Shown in pieces: positions 9,405 to 16,994 of a stretch of 54,777 bases of DNA. The stretch lies in the NCBI GenBank assembly GCA_964645645.1, contig CAZYBC010000008.1, forward strand, positions 1 through 54,777. The letters are read 5' to 3'. Every line of letters starts with the position of its first letter. The stretch's first letter is position 1. The notes below the pieces were generated by a model that was given only the letters and a program-made list of their open reading frames with translations, was not told where the DNA came from and did no database searches. This DNA comes from CAZYBC01 sp964645645 (lineage in GTDB: Bacteria > Patescibacteriota > Microgenomatia > UBA1400 > PJMF01). The translations under genes and the position numbers were made by a program.

Positions 9405-10031
9405 ATGACGCAAGATTTTTATAAAAGGATTTTAGATTTAATCCTAGCAAGTATTTTGGTGGTCTTATTTTTACCATTTTGGATTATTGTGCCAATTGCC
9501 ATTTATATTGATTCTGGTTTACCAATCTTTTTTAAACATAAAAGAATTGGTAAAAATGGTAAAGAATTCTATCTTTATAAATTTCGTTCCATGATTCCTA
9601 ATGCTGATGAGATTCTACACAAACACAATAGTGAATTACTAAAAAAATTTAAACAAGGTGATTGGAAAATCAAAGCTAAAGACGATCCACGGATTACTTG
9701 GCTAGGTAGAATTTTGCGCGCTTTAACAATTGATGAATTTCCTCAATTATTTAATGTTTTTAAAGGTGATATGAGCATGATTGGCCCTAGAGCCTATGTA
9801 AAAAAGGAATTAGAAGAACAAAGCGATAAATATCCAGAAACTAAAAAATACATTTCTAAAATCCTATCAATCAAGCCTGGTATCACCGGAGTTTGGCAAA
9901 CTAGTGGCCGTAATGAAATTCCCTTTAGTCAAAGAGCCAAGTTAGATGCTGATTATGCTGATCATCATAATTTAAAACAAGATCTTTTAATTGTTTTAAA
10001 AACTCCTATGGCTATGCTTTCTAAATGGTAA
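9405..10031 (+). CDS. Undecaprenyl-phosphate sugar-1-phosphate transferase
   Basis: A 208-residue bacterial sugar transferase (PF02397; catalytic domain of WcaJ/WbaP/PglC type). It starts glycan assembly by moving a sugar-1-phosphate from an NDP-sugar to undecaprenyl phosphate on the inner membrane face. A hydrophobic re-entrant helix occupies residues ~10-33, followed by KHKRIGKNGKEFYLYKFRSM with the family basic stretch, LRALTIDEFPQLFNVFKGDM and KPGITGVWQTSGRN. It lacks the extra N-terminal helices of large WbaP proteins. ATG 9405 is 1 nt after the manC stop; an upstream in-frame start at 9363 would overlap manC by 41 bp and adds only a basic non-conserved tail, so it is rejected. Confidence 0.9.
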   Translation: MTQDFYKRILDLILASILVVLFLPFWIIVPIAIYIDSGLPIFFKHKRIGKNGKEFYLYKFRSMIPNADEILHKHNSELLKKFKQGDWKIKAKDDPRITWLGRILRALTIDEFPQLFNVFKGDMSMIGPRAYVKKELEEQSDKYPETKKYISKILSIKPGITGVWQTSGRNEIPFSQRAKLDADYADHHNLKQDLLIVLKTPMAMLSKW

Positions 10032-10033
10032 TT

Positions 10034-10042
10034 TGCTATACT
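10034..10042 (+). promoter_or_regulatory. Extended -10 promoter, probably leaderless
   Basis: TGC followed by TATACT (10037-10042) is an extended -10. Only 7 nt separate it from the ATG at 10050, so transcription would start at or next to the start codon. No Shine-Dalgarno sequence is present and no good -35 is visible. Confidence 0.5.
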
Positions 10043-10049
10043 ATAGTTT

Positions 10050-12092
10050 ATGTTTGAAAATATGCCCATCAATGAAACCCCTATTTCTAATTTTTCTAAA
10101 TTAGAATCCATTAAAAATAAATTTAAGTTTAAATTTAACTTTAACCTGAATTTACCTTTCTTTAAAAAGAAATCAAAATCAAATAAAGAAGAAGAAACTC
10201 TTAAAGTAGAAAAAACTAAAAAGCTAAAAGTTTGGCATAAAGTAGTTATTGCTCTAAGTATTTTCCTTTTAGTTGTTGTTTCAGCCTTGGCTGTGATGGG
10301 CTATTACAGTTACCAAGTAGCCATGGAAATAAAAAACCAAGCTTATCAAGCTAAAGCCCAAGCTCAAATTGCTTATGATACCTTTAAAGCCCAGAATTTG
10401 GTTGAAGCTCAAAATCAATTAGGTCAAATTGATAATCAATTAAATACCATCAAAACTACTTATCATAAACTTAGCTTTTATAAATATATACCTGTAGCCA
10501 ATAAATATTATCAAGATGGTGAACAAGCTTTACTTGCTGGAGAACATGGCCTTAATGCTGCTAATAAAGCTATGGAAGCCATTGTCCCTTACGCTGATGT
10601 TTTAGGTTTCCAAGGTGAAGGCTCTTTTACCGGCGGGACAGCTGAGAATCGGATTAAAATTTTATTAGAAACTTTAGATAAAGTTTCACCTGTTTTTGAT
10701 GAAATTATTACGGAATTAGAAAGTGCTAATCAAGCTTTGGCTCAAATAGATAGTAAGAGATACCCAGAAAAAGTTAAAACTTATGAAGTAAGAGCTAAAT
10801 TAGACCAAGTTAAAGATCTGAGTAATCAAGCTATTACTATGTTAGTAGAATTTAAACCTGTTTTAGAAGAATTACCTAATATTGCCGGCGGCAAAGGAGA
10901 ACGTAAAAAATACTTAATTTTATTCCAAAATGATAATGAATTACGTCCTACTGGTGGTTTCTTAACTGCTTACGCTGTAGTTTATATAGAAGATGGCAAA
11001 ATTACCCCAGAAAAATCTGATGATATTTATGAATTAGATTTAAAATTCAAAAAAACGGAAAAAATTCCTGATGCTTTAGCTGTCGGTTTAACCACTGAAA
11101 AAAAATGGAATCTCCGTGATATGAATATTTGGCCAGATTTTAGACAATCCATGGATAAATTCTTTACTAATTATCAAAATATTCCTGGAGAACCAGATAG
11201 CATTGATGGCATTATCAGTGTTGATACTCATGTTTTAACTGGCTTACTTAATATCTTAGGTCCAGTCCAAATTGCTGGTGGTGGAACTTTTAGTGCTGAA
11301 ACTGATCCTCGCTGTGATTGTCCTCAAGTGGTTTATGCTTTAAGTGAAATTATTACCAAGCCTACTCCATATTTAAGAGAAGATCGTAAAGGTATTCTTG
11401 GTCCATTAATGCAATCAGTTTTAATGAAAGCTTATGGGGCACCCAAACAACAATTCCCAGCTTTATTCCAACTTGCTTGGCAATTGATAGAAGGCCGCAA
11501 TATTCAGATGTACTTTAAAGATGAAAAAGCTCAACAAGCCGCCGAAACTGTTAATGCGGCTGGCAGAATGACTCTTCCAGAAAATCGCGACTTTTTAGGC
11601 ATTGTTAATACTAACTTAGGTGGCGCTAAATCGAATTTATTTACCACTTATACAGTTAAACAACTAATCACTGATGCCCCAGCTAATGGCAAACTAAGCA
11701 AAACTGTGGAAGTCACTTACAAAAATTCTCGTAAAGGAGACAACTGTGACCTAGAAGCTGGTAAACTTTGTTTAAATGCTAGTATGCTAGATTGGACTAG
11801 ACTTTATGTTCCTAAAGGAGCAGAGCTAATTTCCGCTCAAGGATTTAGTGGCGAAACCAAAGTTTATGAAGAAAATGGCTTTAGCGTCATTGAAGGCTAT
11901 TTCACTCTAGAACCATTATCTTTAGCTAAAATCAGTGTCACTTATACCATACCTTATCAAGATCAAGACAACTATAAAGTTACCTTATGGAAACAAGGTG
12001 GCGTTGATGCCTTTGAAACTTTATTTGATGTCACCGGTGGTCAAGAAAAAGTAATGGTGGATAAAGACACTAACTATGAAGTGGTGTTTTAA
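10050..12092 (+). CDS. DUF4012 membrane-anchored protein
   Basis: A 680-residue protein with a long basic, Phe/Lys-rich cytoplasmic N-terminus (1-60), one transmembrane helix (about 65-87), an alpha-helical region (about 90-280) and the DUF4012 domain, recognised by KKYLILFQNDNELRPTGGF (about 286-304) and the following beta-rich extracytoplasmic part. Cysteines at DPRCDCPQ (about 425) and in GDNCDLEAGKLCLN (about 570) could form disulphides outside the cell. DUF4012 proteins are common in Patescibacteria and Actinobacteria near glycan genes; their biochemical role is not established. Position next to the initiating transferase suggests a role in glycan export, attachment or chain control (inference). 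It starts from its own extended -10, 7 nt upstream. Confidence 0.85.
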   Translation: MFENMPINETPISNFSKLESIKNKFKFKFNFNLNLPFFKKKSKSNKEEETLKVEKTKKLKVWHKVVIALSIFLLVVVSALAVMGYYSYQVAMEIKNQAYQAKAQAQIAYDTFKAQNLVEAQNQLGQIDNQLNTIKTTYHKLSFYKYIPVANKYYQDGEQALLAGEHGLNAANKAMEAIVPYADVLGFQGEGSFTGGTAENRIKILLETLDKVSPVFDEIITELESANQALAQIDSKRYPEKVKTYEVRAKLDQVKDLSNQAITMLVEFKPVLEELPNIAGGKGERKKYLILFQNDNELRPTGGFLTAYAVVYIEDGKITPEKSDDIYELDLKFKKTEKIPDALAVGLTTEKKWNLRDMNIWPDFRQSMDKFFTNYQNIPGEPDSIDGIISVDTHVLTGLLNILGPVQIAGGGTFSAETDPRCDCPQVVYALSEIITKPTPYLREDRKGILGPLMQSVLMKAYGAPKQQFPALFQLAWQLIEGRNIQMYFKDEKAQQAAETVNAAGRMTLPENRDFLGIVNTNLGGAKSNLFTTYTVKQLITDAPANGKLSKTVEVTYKNSRKGDNCDLEAGKLCLNASMLDWTRLYVPKGAELISAQGFSGETKVYEENGFSVIEGYFTLEPLSLAKISVTYTIPYQDQDNYKVTLWKQGGVDAFETLFDVTGGQEKVMVDKDTNYEVVF

Positions 12093-12094
12093 TC

Positions 12095-12640
12095 ATGTCT
12101 AGTCCAAAAACCTTTGTTAACCTGTGTTTAGTGGTTAAACGCCATAACTATCAAGAAACTGATCGTTTAGTAACACTTATTAGCCAAGAAAAAGGTAAAT
12201 TTACGGCAATTGCTAAAGGAGTGCGCAAACTTAACTCCAGCAAAGCTGCTTTTTTAGAACCAGGTAACTTAGTAAAAGCTTTTTTTGTTAATACTAAATC
12301 CATGCCCTTGCTTACTCAAGCTGTTTTAATTAAAAGCTCTCAAAATTTAGCAAGCAATCTACAACAAATTCGCCGTTTAACACAAATTTTAGAAATTTTT
12401 GATAAACTTTTAGTAGAAGAATCCCTTGACGATGCCACCTTTCAACAAATTTTAAAAATTCGCAAATTAGTTGTCCAAGCTAATTCTCCAATTCATCTGA
12501 TTAAAAAAGAACTATCTTTCTTAATTGAACTATTAGGCTTTGGTAAACTTAAAAATATTGATGTGGCCAGTGTTCTTGAGTATGTTTCCAGCATCAGCGA
12601 ACAACCAATGAAAAGTTTTGACTATTTAAATGTAAAATAA
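12095..12640 (+). CDS. recO: DNA repair protein RecO, short form
   Basis: Recombination mediator that helps load RecA onto SSB-coated DNA with RecR/RecF. The N-terminal OB fold is clear: LVVKRHNYQETDRLVTLIS (about 9-27), KGKFTAIAKGVRKLNSSKAAFLEPGNLV (about 31-58). At 181 residues it is ~60 shorter than typical RecO (~240) and lacks the C-terminal C4 zinc-finger part, a shortening seen in reduced genomes. It starts 2 nt after the DUF4012 gene, so it shares that transcript, and its 3' end overlaps the likely promoter zone for the glycine T-box. No frameshift that would restore a longer protein is evident. Confidence 0.85.
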   Translation: MSSPKTFVNLCLVVKRHNYQETDRLVTLISQEKGKFTAIAKGVRKLNSSKAAFLEPGNLVKAFFVNTKSMPLLTQAVLIKSSQNLASNLQQIRRLTQILEIFDKLLVEESLDDATFQQILKIRKLVVQANSPIHLIKKELSFLIELLGFGKLKNIDVASVLEYVSSISEQPMKSFDYLNVK

Positions 12641-12646
12641 CTCTAA

Positions 12647-12654
12647 TGTATAAT
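12647..12654 (+). promoter_or_regulatory. Promoter of the glycine T-box leader
   Basis: TATAAT at 12649-12654, preceded directly by TG, predicts a start near 12661, exactly where the first helix of the T-box leader begins (12662). A weak -35 (TTTAAA, 12625-12630) is 18 bp upstream. Confidence 0.55.
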
Positions 12655-12660
12655 AAACAG

Positions 12661-12809
12661 CTAGATTTAAAACAATGATCGGTTTGGCAAACCAGGAGTA
12701 GCAAATCTAACAATTAAGTGAGCAGTTAATGCTGCTAAATAGGGTGGAACCACGGTAAAGCTACCGTCCCTATAGAGTAAGTCTAAAAATTAACTCTGTA
12801 AGGAATTTT
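12661..12809 (+). ncRNA. Glycine T-box riboswitch leader (translational type)
   Basis: Senses uncharged tRNA-Gly and controls glycyl-tRNA synthetase. The diagnostic T-box AGGGTGGAACCACGG spans 12741-12755. Anti-sequestrator: AGGG 12741-12744 pairs CCCT 12768-12771 and ACGGTA 12752-12757 pairs TACCGT 12762-12767, leaving bulge TGGAACC (12745-12751); its UGGA is complementary to UCCA, the 3' end of bacterial tRNA-Gly (discriminator U). Alternative: TCCCTATAGAG 12767-12777 pairs with CTCTGTAAGGA 12794-12804 (10 of 11 positions, one G-U), burying the Shine-Dalgarno AAGGA 5 nt before the ATG. CCCT is shared, so the two folds exclude each other. Upstream lie a stem (AGCAG 12721-12725 / CTGCT 12732-12736) and a very short Stem I (TAGATTT 12662-12668 / AAATCTA 12703-12709) whose inner hairpin exposes GGC (12686-12688), a glycine codon followed by A. 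No terminator is present. Confidence 0.85.
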
Positions 12810-14219
12810 ATGTCAGACACCCAGTCTCCAGTAACTTTAGAAACTATTACCTCCTTAGCCAAAAGAAGAGGCTTTGTTTACCAAACCAGTGAAATCTATG
12901 GCGGCTTAGCTAACTCCTATGACTATGGCCCAATGGGCGTAGAGTTATTACGCAACATCAAAGATCTGTGGTGGAAAACCTTTATTCATCATAAAGCTGA
13001 TATGCTCGGCTTAGATAGCCAGATCATGTTACACCCAGAAACTTGGGTAGCTTCTGGTCATGTTGGCTCTTTTACTGATCCTTTAGTAGAAGATAAAATT
13101 ACCCACAAACGCTATCGTGCTGATCACTTAATTGAAGCTTGGGTGGCTAAAAACTCAGATAAAGTAGAAGCTGATTTCAAAGTAGAAAATTTAGATACTA
13201 CCAGCATGGCTACTTTTATTAATGAGCATCAAATTAAAAGTCCAGATGGCAATCCCATTAGTGAACCTAAAAATTTCTCTTTACTTTTTGAAACTGCAAT
13301 TGGAACAGTAGCCGGTGAAAAAGCCACTGTTTATTTACGCGGTGAAACTGCTCAAGGGATTTTCAGTAATTTTAAACAAGTTTTAGACAGCTCCAGAGCC
13401 AAATTACCTTTTGGGCTTGGTAATATCGGAAAAAGCTTCCGTAATGAAATTACCACCGGGCAATTTGTCTTTCGCACTTTAGAATTTGAACAAGCCGAAA
13501 TTGAATATTTCTTTAACCCTGAAGAAAGTGATTGGCAAGCTCTTTTCAAAGCTTGGCAGAATGATATGTGGCAATTTGCCACTCAAACTTTAGGAATTAA
13601 AGAAGCTAACTTACGATGGCGTCAACATACTGACAAAGAACGTAGTCACTATAGTAAAGATACTTACGACCTTGAATACCTTTTCCCATTTGGTTGGAAA
13701 GAATTGTGGGGAATTGCCTACCGCACTGATTATGATCTTAAAGCTCAGATGACTCATTCTGGTAAATCCTTAGAATATACTGATCCTTATACTGGCAAAA
13801 AATTTATCCCTCATGTAATTGAACCCGCTGTAGGTATTAACCGTCTATTTCTAATGGTCTTATGTGATGCTTATCAGCAAGATGACGAACATCAACGGAG
13901 TGTTTTAAAACTTCCAGCTAAGCTCGCTCCTTATAAAGCCGCTGTTTTTCCTTTGTTAAAAAACAAACCAGAATTAGTGGCTAAAGCCAAAAGCATTTTT
14001 GATCAACTTAAAGATAATTTCAACTTAACTTGGGATGATAGAGGTAATATTGGTAAACGCTATTTATATCAAGACGAAATCGGTACACCAGCCTGTATTA
14101 CTATCGATTTTGAAAGCTTAGAAAACGATACTGTGACTATTCGTAATCGTGATACCACCAACCAAGAGCGAGTAGCAATTTCCCAGCTTGAGAGCTATTT
14201 AACTAATATGTTAAAGTAA
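12810..14219 (+). CDS. glyS: Glycine--tRNA ligase, class II dimeric type
   Basis: Charges tRNA-Gly with glycine in the cytoplasm. This 469-residue enzyme is the eukaryote/archaea-like alpha2 type, not the bacterial alpha2beta2 type. RRGFVYQTSEIYGG (about 14-27) and the SYDYGPMG stretch are the family N-terminus; motif 2 is GKSFRNEITTGQFVFRTLEF (about 207-226) followed by EQAEIEYF; motif 3 is EPAVGINRLFLMVL (about 344-357); the C-terminal anticodon-binding domain ends in DRGNIGKRYLYQDEIGTPAC. ATG 12810 is set by AAGGA at 12800-12804, the site sequestered by the T-box leader. The next gene starts 14 nt downstream and is probably co-transcribed. Confidence 0.95.
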   Translation: MSDTQSPVTLETITSLAKRRGFVYQTSEIYGGLANSYDYGPMGVELLRNIKDLWWKTFIHHKADMLGLDSQIMLHPETWVASGHVGSFTDPLVEDKITHKRYRADHLIEAWVAKNSDKVEADFKVENLDTTSMATFINEHQIKSPDGNPISEPKNFSLLFETAIGTVAGEKATVYLRGETAQGIFSNFKQVLDSSRAKLPFGLGNIGKSFRNEITTGQFVFRTLEFEQAEIEYFFNPEESDWQALFKAWQNDMWQFATQTLGIKEANLRWRQHTDKERSHYSKDTYDLEYLFPFGWKELWGIAYRTDYDLKAQMTHSGKSLEYTDPYTGKKFIPHVIEPAVGINRLFLMVLCDAYQQDDEHQRSVLKLPAKLAPYKAAVFPLLKNKPELVAKAKSIFDQLKDNFNLTWDDRGNIGKRYLYQDEIGTPACITIDFESLENDTVTIRNRDTTNQERVAISQLESYLTNMLK

Positions 14220-14233
14220 ATGGATAAAAAATT

Positions 14234-15040
14234 ATGACAAAGAAAAAAATTCTTATCCCAATCATTATTGTATTAGTCTTACTTTTAGGCGGTGGCGTTT
14301 TAGCCATGAAATTAAGCAAGCCTAAAGTTGAACCAGTTGTAGAAAAACCCAAAAAAAATCGGATTACCGAGCCAGTTAATATCATTGAAGTCAGTCAAAG
14401 ACCTTACGTTCAAATCCAACCCTTAGCCGATGGCCATAATATTAATGTAATTATTAATGATGTTAAAAAAGACGCGGTAGATTTAGATTATGAAATGCCT
14501 TATCAAACCGGTTCCATGCAACAAGGTGCGTTTGGTAATATTATGCTGGCTACTTTACCAGCCAATGAAAAAATCCTATTAGGTAGCTGTAGTGCCGGTG
14601 GAGCTTGCACTTACCACGAAAACGTTACCGGCGGTAAACTCTTAATGCGTTTTAATGGCAATGAAACCTATGCCGTTGAATCTGATTGGAAATACATTAT
14701 TAACACACAAGGCGAAAGCAGTTTTAGCTCCAAAGACGCTAAATTTCAAATTACCAGCCCAGACTTAGCCAAACAAAGCTATCTAGTGATTTATAACACT
14801 CCAGGTTATCCAGAAGGCTTAAAAGGGGAATTAGTCTCCGAAGTCTATTCTTTAACCGCTAGTGGCACGCTAACTGGCCAAGCTGAATTAAAAATTCGCG
14901 CCACTCAAGAAGGAGAATTAAGCATTATGGGTTACGATGGCAAAGCTTGGAAAAAATTTGATACTACCCTTGACCCAGAAGATAACAAAATGGCAGTAGC
15001 CAAAGTAGATCTAATGGAACTTTACGTAGTAGTAAAATAA
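14234..15040 (+). CDS. Membrane-anchored protein of unknown function
   Basis: 268 residues: a basic N-terminus, one transmembrane helix or uncleaved signal (about 6-25), a Pro/Lys/Glu linker (about 26-45), then a beta-rich extracytoplasmic region without a family I recognise. GSCSAGGACTYHEN (about 116-129) has two cysteines 7 apart that could pair. There is no lipobox. It follows glyS by 14 nt, shows no Shine-Dalgarno of its own, and is followed by a strong terminator, so it is the last gene of the T-box transcript; why a surface protein should share it is unclear. Confidence 0.6.
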   Translation: MTKKKILIPIIIVLVLLLGGGVLAMKLSKPKVEPVVEKPKKNRITEPVNIIEVSQRPYVQIQPLADGHNINVIINDVKKDAVDLDYEMPYQTGSMQQGAFGNIMLATLPANEKILLGSCSAGGACTYHENVTGGKLLMRFNGNETYAVESDWKYIINTQGESSFSSKDAKFQITSPDLAKQSYLVIYNTPGYPEGLKGELVSEVYSLTASGTLTGQAELKIRATQEGELSIMGYDGKAWKKFDTTLDPEDNKMAVAKVDLMELYVVVK

Positions 15041-15063
15041 ATAATCTCTAATTAAAAAGTCAG

Positions 15064-15091
15064 AAAAGCGGCCTAGCAAAGCCGCTTTTTT
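15064..15091 (+). terminator. Intrinsic terminator of the glyS operon
   Basis: Perfect 9-bp stem AAAAGCGGC (15064-15072) / GCCGCTTTT (15081-15089) with an 8-nt loop and six T residues (15086-15091). It lies 24 bp after the stop of the membrane-anchored gene. Confidence 0.85.
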
Positions 15092-15099
15092 AGTTTGCA

Positions 15100-15162
15100 T
15101 TTTAAACATAGATCTTACAAACACACCGCAGGCGGAATGGTTTGCAAGATCTATGTTTAAAA
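15100..15162. repeat. Long imperfect inverted repeat (hairpin element 1)
   Basis: Arms 15100-15116 and 15146-15162 are 17-bp perfect complements. After one A x C mismatch (15117/15145) the helix continues 5 bp (CAAAC 15118-15122 / GTTTG 15140-15144). The 17-nt loop holds CCGCAGGCGG, itself able to fold. There is no U-tract on either side. Two other elements in the window have the same build with unrelated arm sequences. Function is unknown. Confidence 0.8.
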
Positions 15163-15197
15163 CTTAATTTAGCGCAGTCTCTTGGCGAAGCTATTGG

Positions 15198-15269
15198 AAA
15201 AACTATTTTTATCAAAGCGCAGTATCTTCGCAACAACGAAGCAAACAAGCTTTAATAAAAATAGTTTTT
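15198..15269. repeat. Long imperfect inverted repeat (hairpin element 2)
   Basis: Arms 15198-15212 and 15255-15269 are 15-bp perfect complements; a C x A mismatch (15213/15254) is followed by 5 bp (AAAGC 15214-15218 / GCTTT 15249-15253). The 30-nt loop contains CTTCGCAACAACGAAG. A related sequence (AGCGCAGTCTCTTGGCGAAGC without the loop insert) lies just upstream at 15171-15191, so the region 15041-15384 holds a terminator, two hairpins, this degenerate repeat and MraZ-box-like repeats, and no gene. Confidence 0.8.
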
Positions 15270-15309
15270 ACCCCTTTACAACCCCATCCATATCCGCTTT
15301 AATAATCAT

Positions 15310-15326
15310 AGGTAAAAAAAGGTAAA
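15310..15326 (+). promoter_or_regulatory. Possible MraZ operator repeats
   Basis: AGGTAAA at 15310-15316 is repeated at 15320-15326, a 10-bp period, about 60-75 bp before mraZ. MraZ proteins bind short G-rich repeats spaced one helical turn apart upstream of their own gene; the match here is in spacing rather than in the exact TGGG core. An inverted AACCT follows at 15329-15333. Confidence 0.4.
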
Positions 15327-15384
15327 TAAACCTATAAAAATATTAACAATTAAATAACTTGAGCTTAACCGCCTCAAAAAAATA

Positions 15385-15804
15385 ATGTTTATTGGCAAGT
15401 TTTATCACTCTCTAGAACAACAAGGTCGGTTATCCTTACCCAAAGCTTTTCGCTCACAAGCTAAAGATTGGGTTATTACTAGAGGTTTAGACGGTTGCTT
15501 GTTTCTTTTTAAACAAGCTCAGTTTGAACAAGAAGTGGAAAAAATTGCTAATAGCTCTTTGACAAAGAAACACAATCGAGACTTAACTCGCTTGATGACT
15601 AACGAAGCCGCTCAAATTAGCGTTGATAAAAATGGTCGAGTAAATCTGCCCAATTACTTGATTGAATTTGCTAATTTAGCAAAAGACGTTGTCATTGTTG
15701 GAAGCTTTTCCCGAATTGAAATTTGGGACCAAACAGCTTACCACCATTACGTTGACAACTTAGAAAAACAGGCTGAAGAAATCGCCGAACAAAGTGATGT
15801 CTAA
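15385..15804 (+). CDS. mraZ: Transcriptional regulator MraZ
   Basis: A 139-residue DNA-binding protein of the division/cell-wall cluster. Two AbrB-like (SpoVT-AbrB) halves are visible: GKFYHSLEQQGRLSLPKAFR (about 4-23) and EAAQISVDKNGRVNLPNYLI (about 73-92), each with the D/E-x-x-G-R-h-x-h-P signature. MraZ forms ring oligomers and represses its own dcw operon. It is the first gene of mraZ-rsmH-ftsL-ftsI and overlaps rsmH by 8 bp. No Shine-Dalgarno is visible before ATG 15385; candidate operator repeats lie upstream. Confidence 0.93.
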   Translation: MFIGKFYHSLEQQGRLSLPKAFRSQAKDWVITRGLDGCLFLFKQAQFEQEVEKIANSSLTKKHNRDLTRLMTNEAAQISVDKNGRVNLPNYLIEFANLAKDVVIVGSFSRIEIWDQTAYHHYVDNLEKQAEEIAEQSDV

Positions 15805-16699
15805 ACAAGCTTTACACCAACCAGTGATGCTCAAAGAAGCACTCACTGCTTTACAAATTAAAGCCAATCATTGGTATCTTGATGCTACATTTGGCCGAGG
15901 TGGTCACACCAGTCAAATTTTAGCTCAAGGGGCCAAAGTAATCGCCTTAGATTGGGATGACGAAGCAATTGCCTGGGGGAAGCAAACTTTTGCTAATCAA
16001 CTTGATGCTGGTCAATTAATCCTTATCAAAACTGATTTTAAGGATTTAGCCACTAATGTAACTGCACTGCAAAAAGCTAATCCTAGCATTAAAATTGCTG
16101 GCATTCTTTTTGACTTTGGCACTAGTGTTGATCAGCTTAAATCAGAAGAACGGGGTTTGAGTTTTGCTAATCCTAACGCTCCTTTAGATATGCGCATGGA
16201 TCAGAGCAAAAAATTAACTGCCGCTGATTATCTTAATCTCACTAATGAGCAAGAATTAGCCACTATTTTTTTCCACTTGGGAGGAGAAAAACAAGCTAGA
16301 AAAATTGCTCATCAAATTGTGGTAGCTAGAAAGAAGCAAGCTTTACAAACCGTAGGTGATTTAACTGCCATTGTGGCAGAAGTTAAAAAAGATCACTTCG
16401 GTCACTTGCATCCAGCTACCAAAATTTTTCAGGCTTTACGAATTATTGTTAATCAAGAATTAGAAAGCATTAAAGAAGCTTTACCCCAGGCATTTAGCCT
16501 GTTAGAGCCTCAAGCTAGATTAGTCACGATTGCGTTTCATGAAGGAGAAGATCGCTTAGCCAAAAACTATTTTAAAGATTGGCATCAACAACAATTAGGT
16601 CAACTAATTACTAAAAAGCCTTTAACTCCTAGTCAAGAAGAATTGGATAATAATCAGCGAGCCAGAAGTGCTAAGCTGCGAATTTTTGAAAAAAACTAA
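15797..16699 (+). CDS. rsmH: 16S rRNA (cytosine(1402)-N(4))-methyltransferase
   Basis: RsmH (MraW) methylates N4 of C1402 in the ribosomal P site using SAM. The 300-residue protein has HQPVMLKEAL (about 7-16), the SAM loop LDATFGRGGHTSQIL (about 28-42), the catalytic-region LFDFGTSVDQLKSEERGLSF (typically DLGVSSPQ) and the C-terminal SYHSLEDR-equivalent TIAFHEGEDRLAKN (about 239-252), where FHEGEDR replaces the usual FHSLEDR. The start is ATG 15797, with GTG 15794 as an alternative; both lie inside the mraZ 3' end, so the genes are translationally coupled. Confidence 0.93.
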   Translation: MSKQALHQPVMLKEALTALQIKANHWYLDATFGRGGHTSQILAQGAKVIALDWDDEAIAWGKQTFANQLDAGQLILIKTDFKDLATNVTALQKANPSIKIAGILFDFGTSVDQLKSEERGLSFANPNAPLDMRMDQSKKLTAADYLNLTNEQELATIFFHLGGEKQARKIAHQIVVARKKQALQTVGDLTAIVAEVKKDHFGHLHPATKIFQALRIIVNQELESIKEALPQAFSLLEPQARLVTIAFHEGEDRLAKNYFKDWHQQQLGQLITKKPLTPSQEELDNNQRARSAKLRIFEKN

Positions 16700-16700
16700 T

Positions 16701-16991
16701 ATGAAAAATAATTTAATTATTGCTTACTACAGTCTACTAATCATCGCTACAGCTTTTTTTAGCATTAAAACCGTCGTCAGCTTAAGTCAAAATATTAATT
16801 ATGGTAATCGTTTAGCTGTTTTAGAAACCCAAAAAAAAGATTTATTTGTTCAAAATAATGACTTACAAACTCAGATTGCCCAAGAATTATCATTAACTAG
16901 ACTAGCAATGGTTTATAACCAAGAGGCTCAATTCACTCCAATTGACCAAACCTTAAACTTAACATATCATCAATCATTAGCTAGTCGCTAA
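16701..16991 (+). CDS. ftsL: FtsL/DivIC-like small division protein
   Basis: 96 residues: short cytoplasmic start, one transmembrane helix (about 5-25), then a heptad-like coiled-coil stretch LETQKKDLFVQNNDLQTQIAQ (about 45-65). The sequence alone is weakly conserved, but size, topology and position between rsmH and ftsI are those of FtsL, which bridges FtsQ/FtsB and the septal synthase. ATG 16701 begins 1 nt after the rsmH stop; a longer in-frame start at 16668 would overlap rsmH by 32 bp and is disfavoured. DivIC/FtsB is the alternative name. Confidence 0.7.
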   Translation: MKNNLIIAYYSLLIIATAFFSIKTVVSLSQNINYGNRLAVLETQKKDLFVQNNDLQTQIAQELSLTRLAMVYNQEAQFTPIDQTLNLTYHQSLASR

Positions 16992-16994
16992 GAT

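Noticed and set aside
15100..15269. Integron attC sites
   Set aside because: The hairpins lack the GTTRRRY core and paired R/L boxes, arms are too perfect, and there is no integrase or cassette array.
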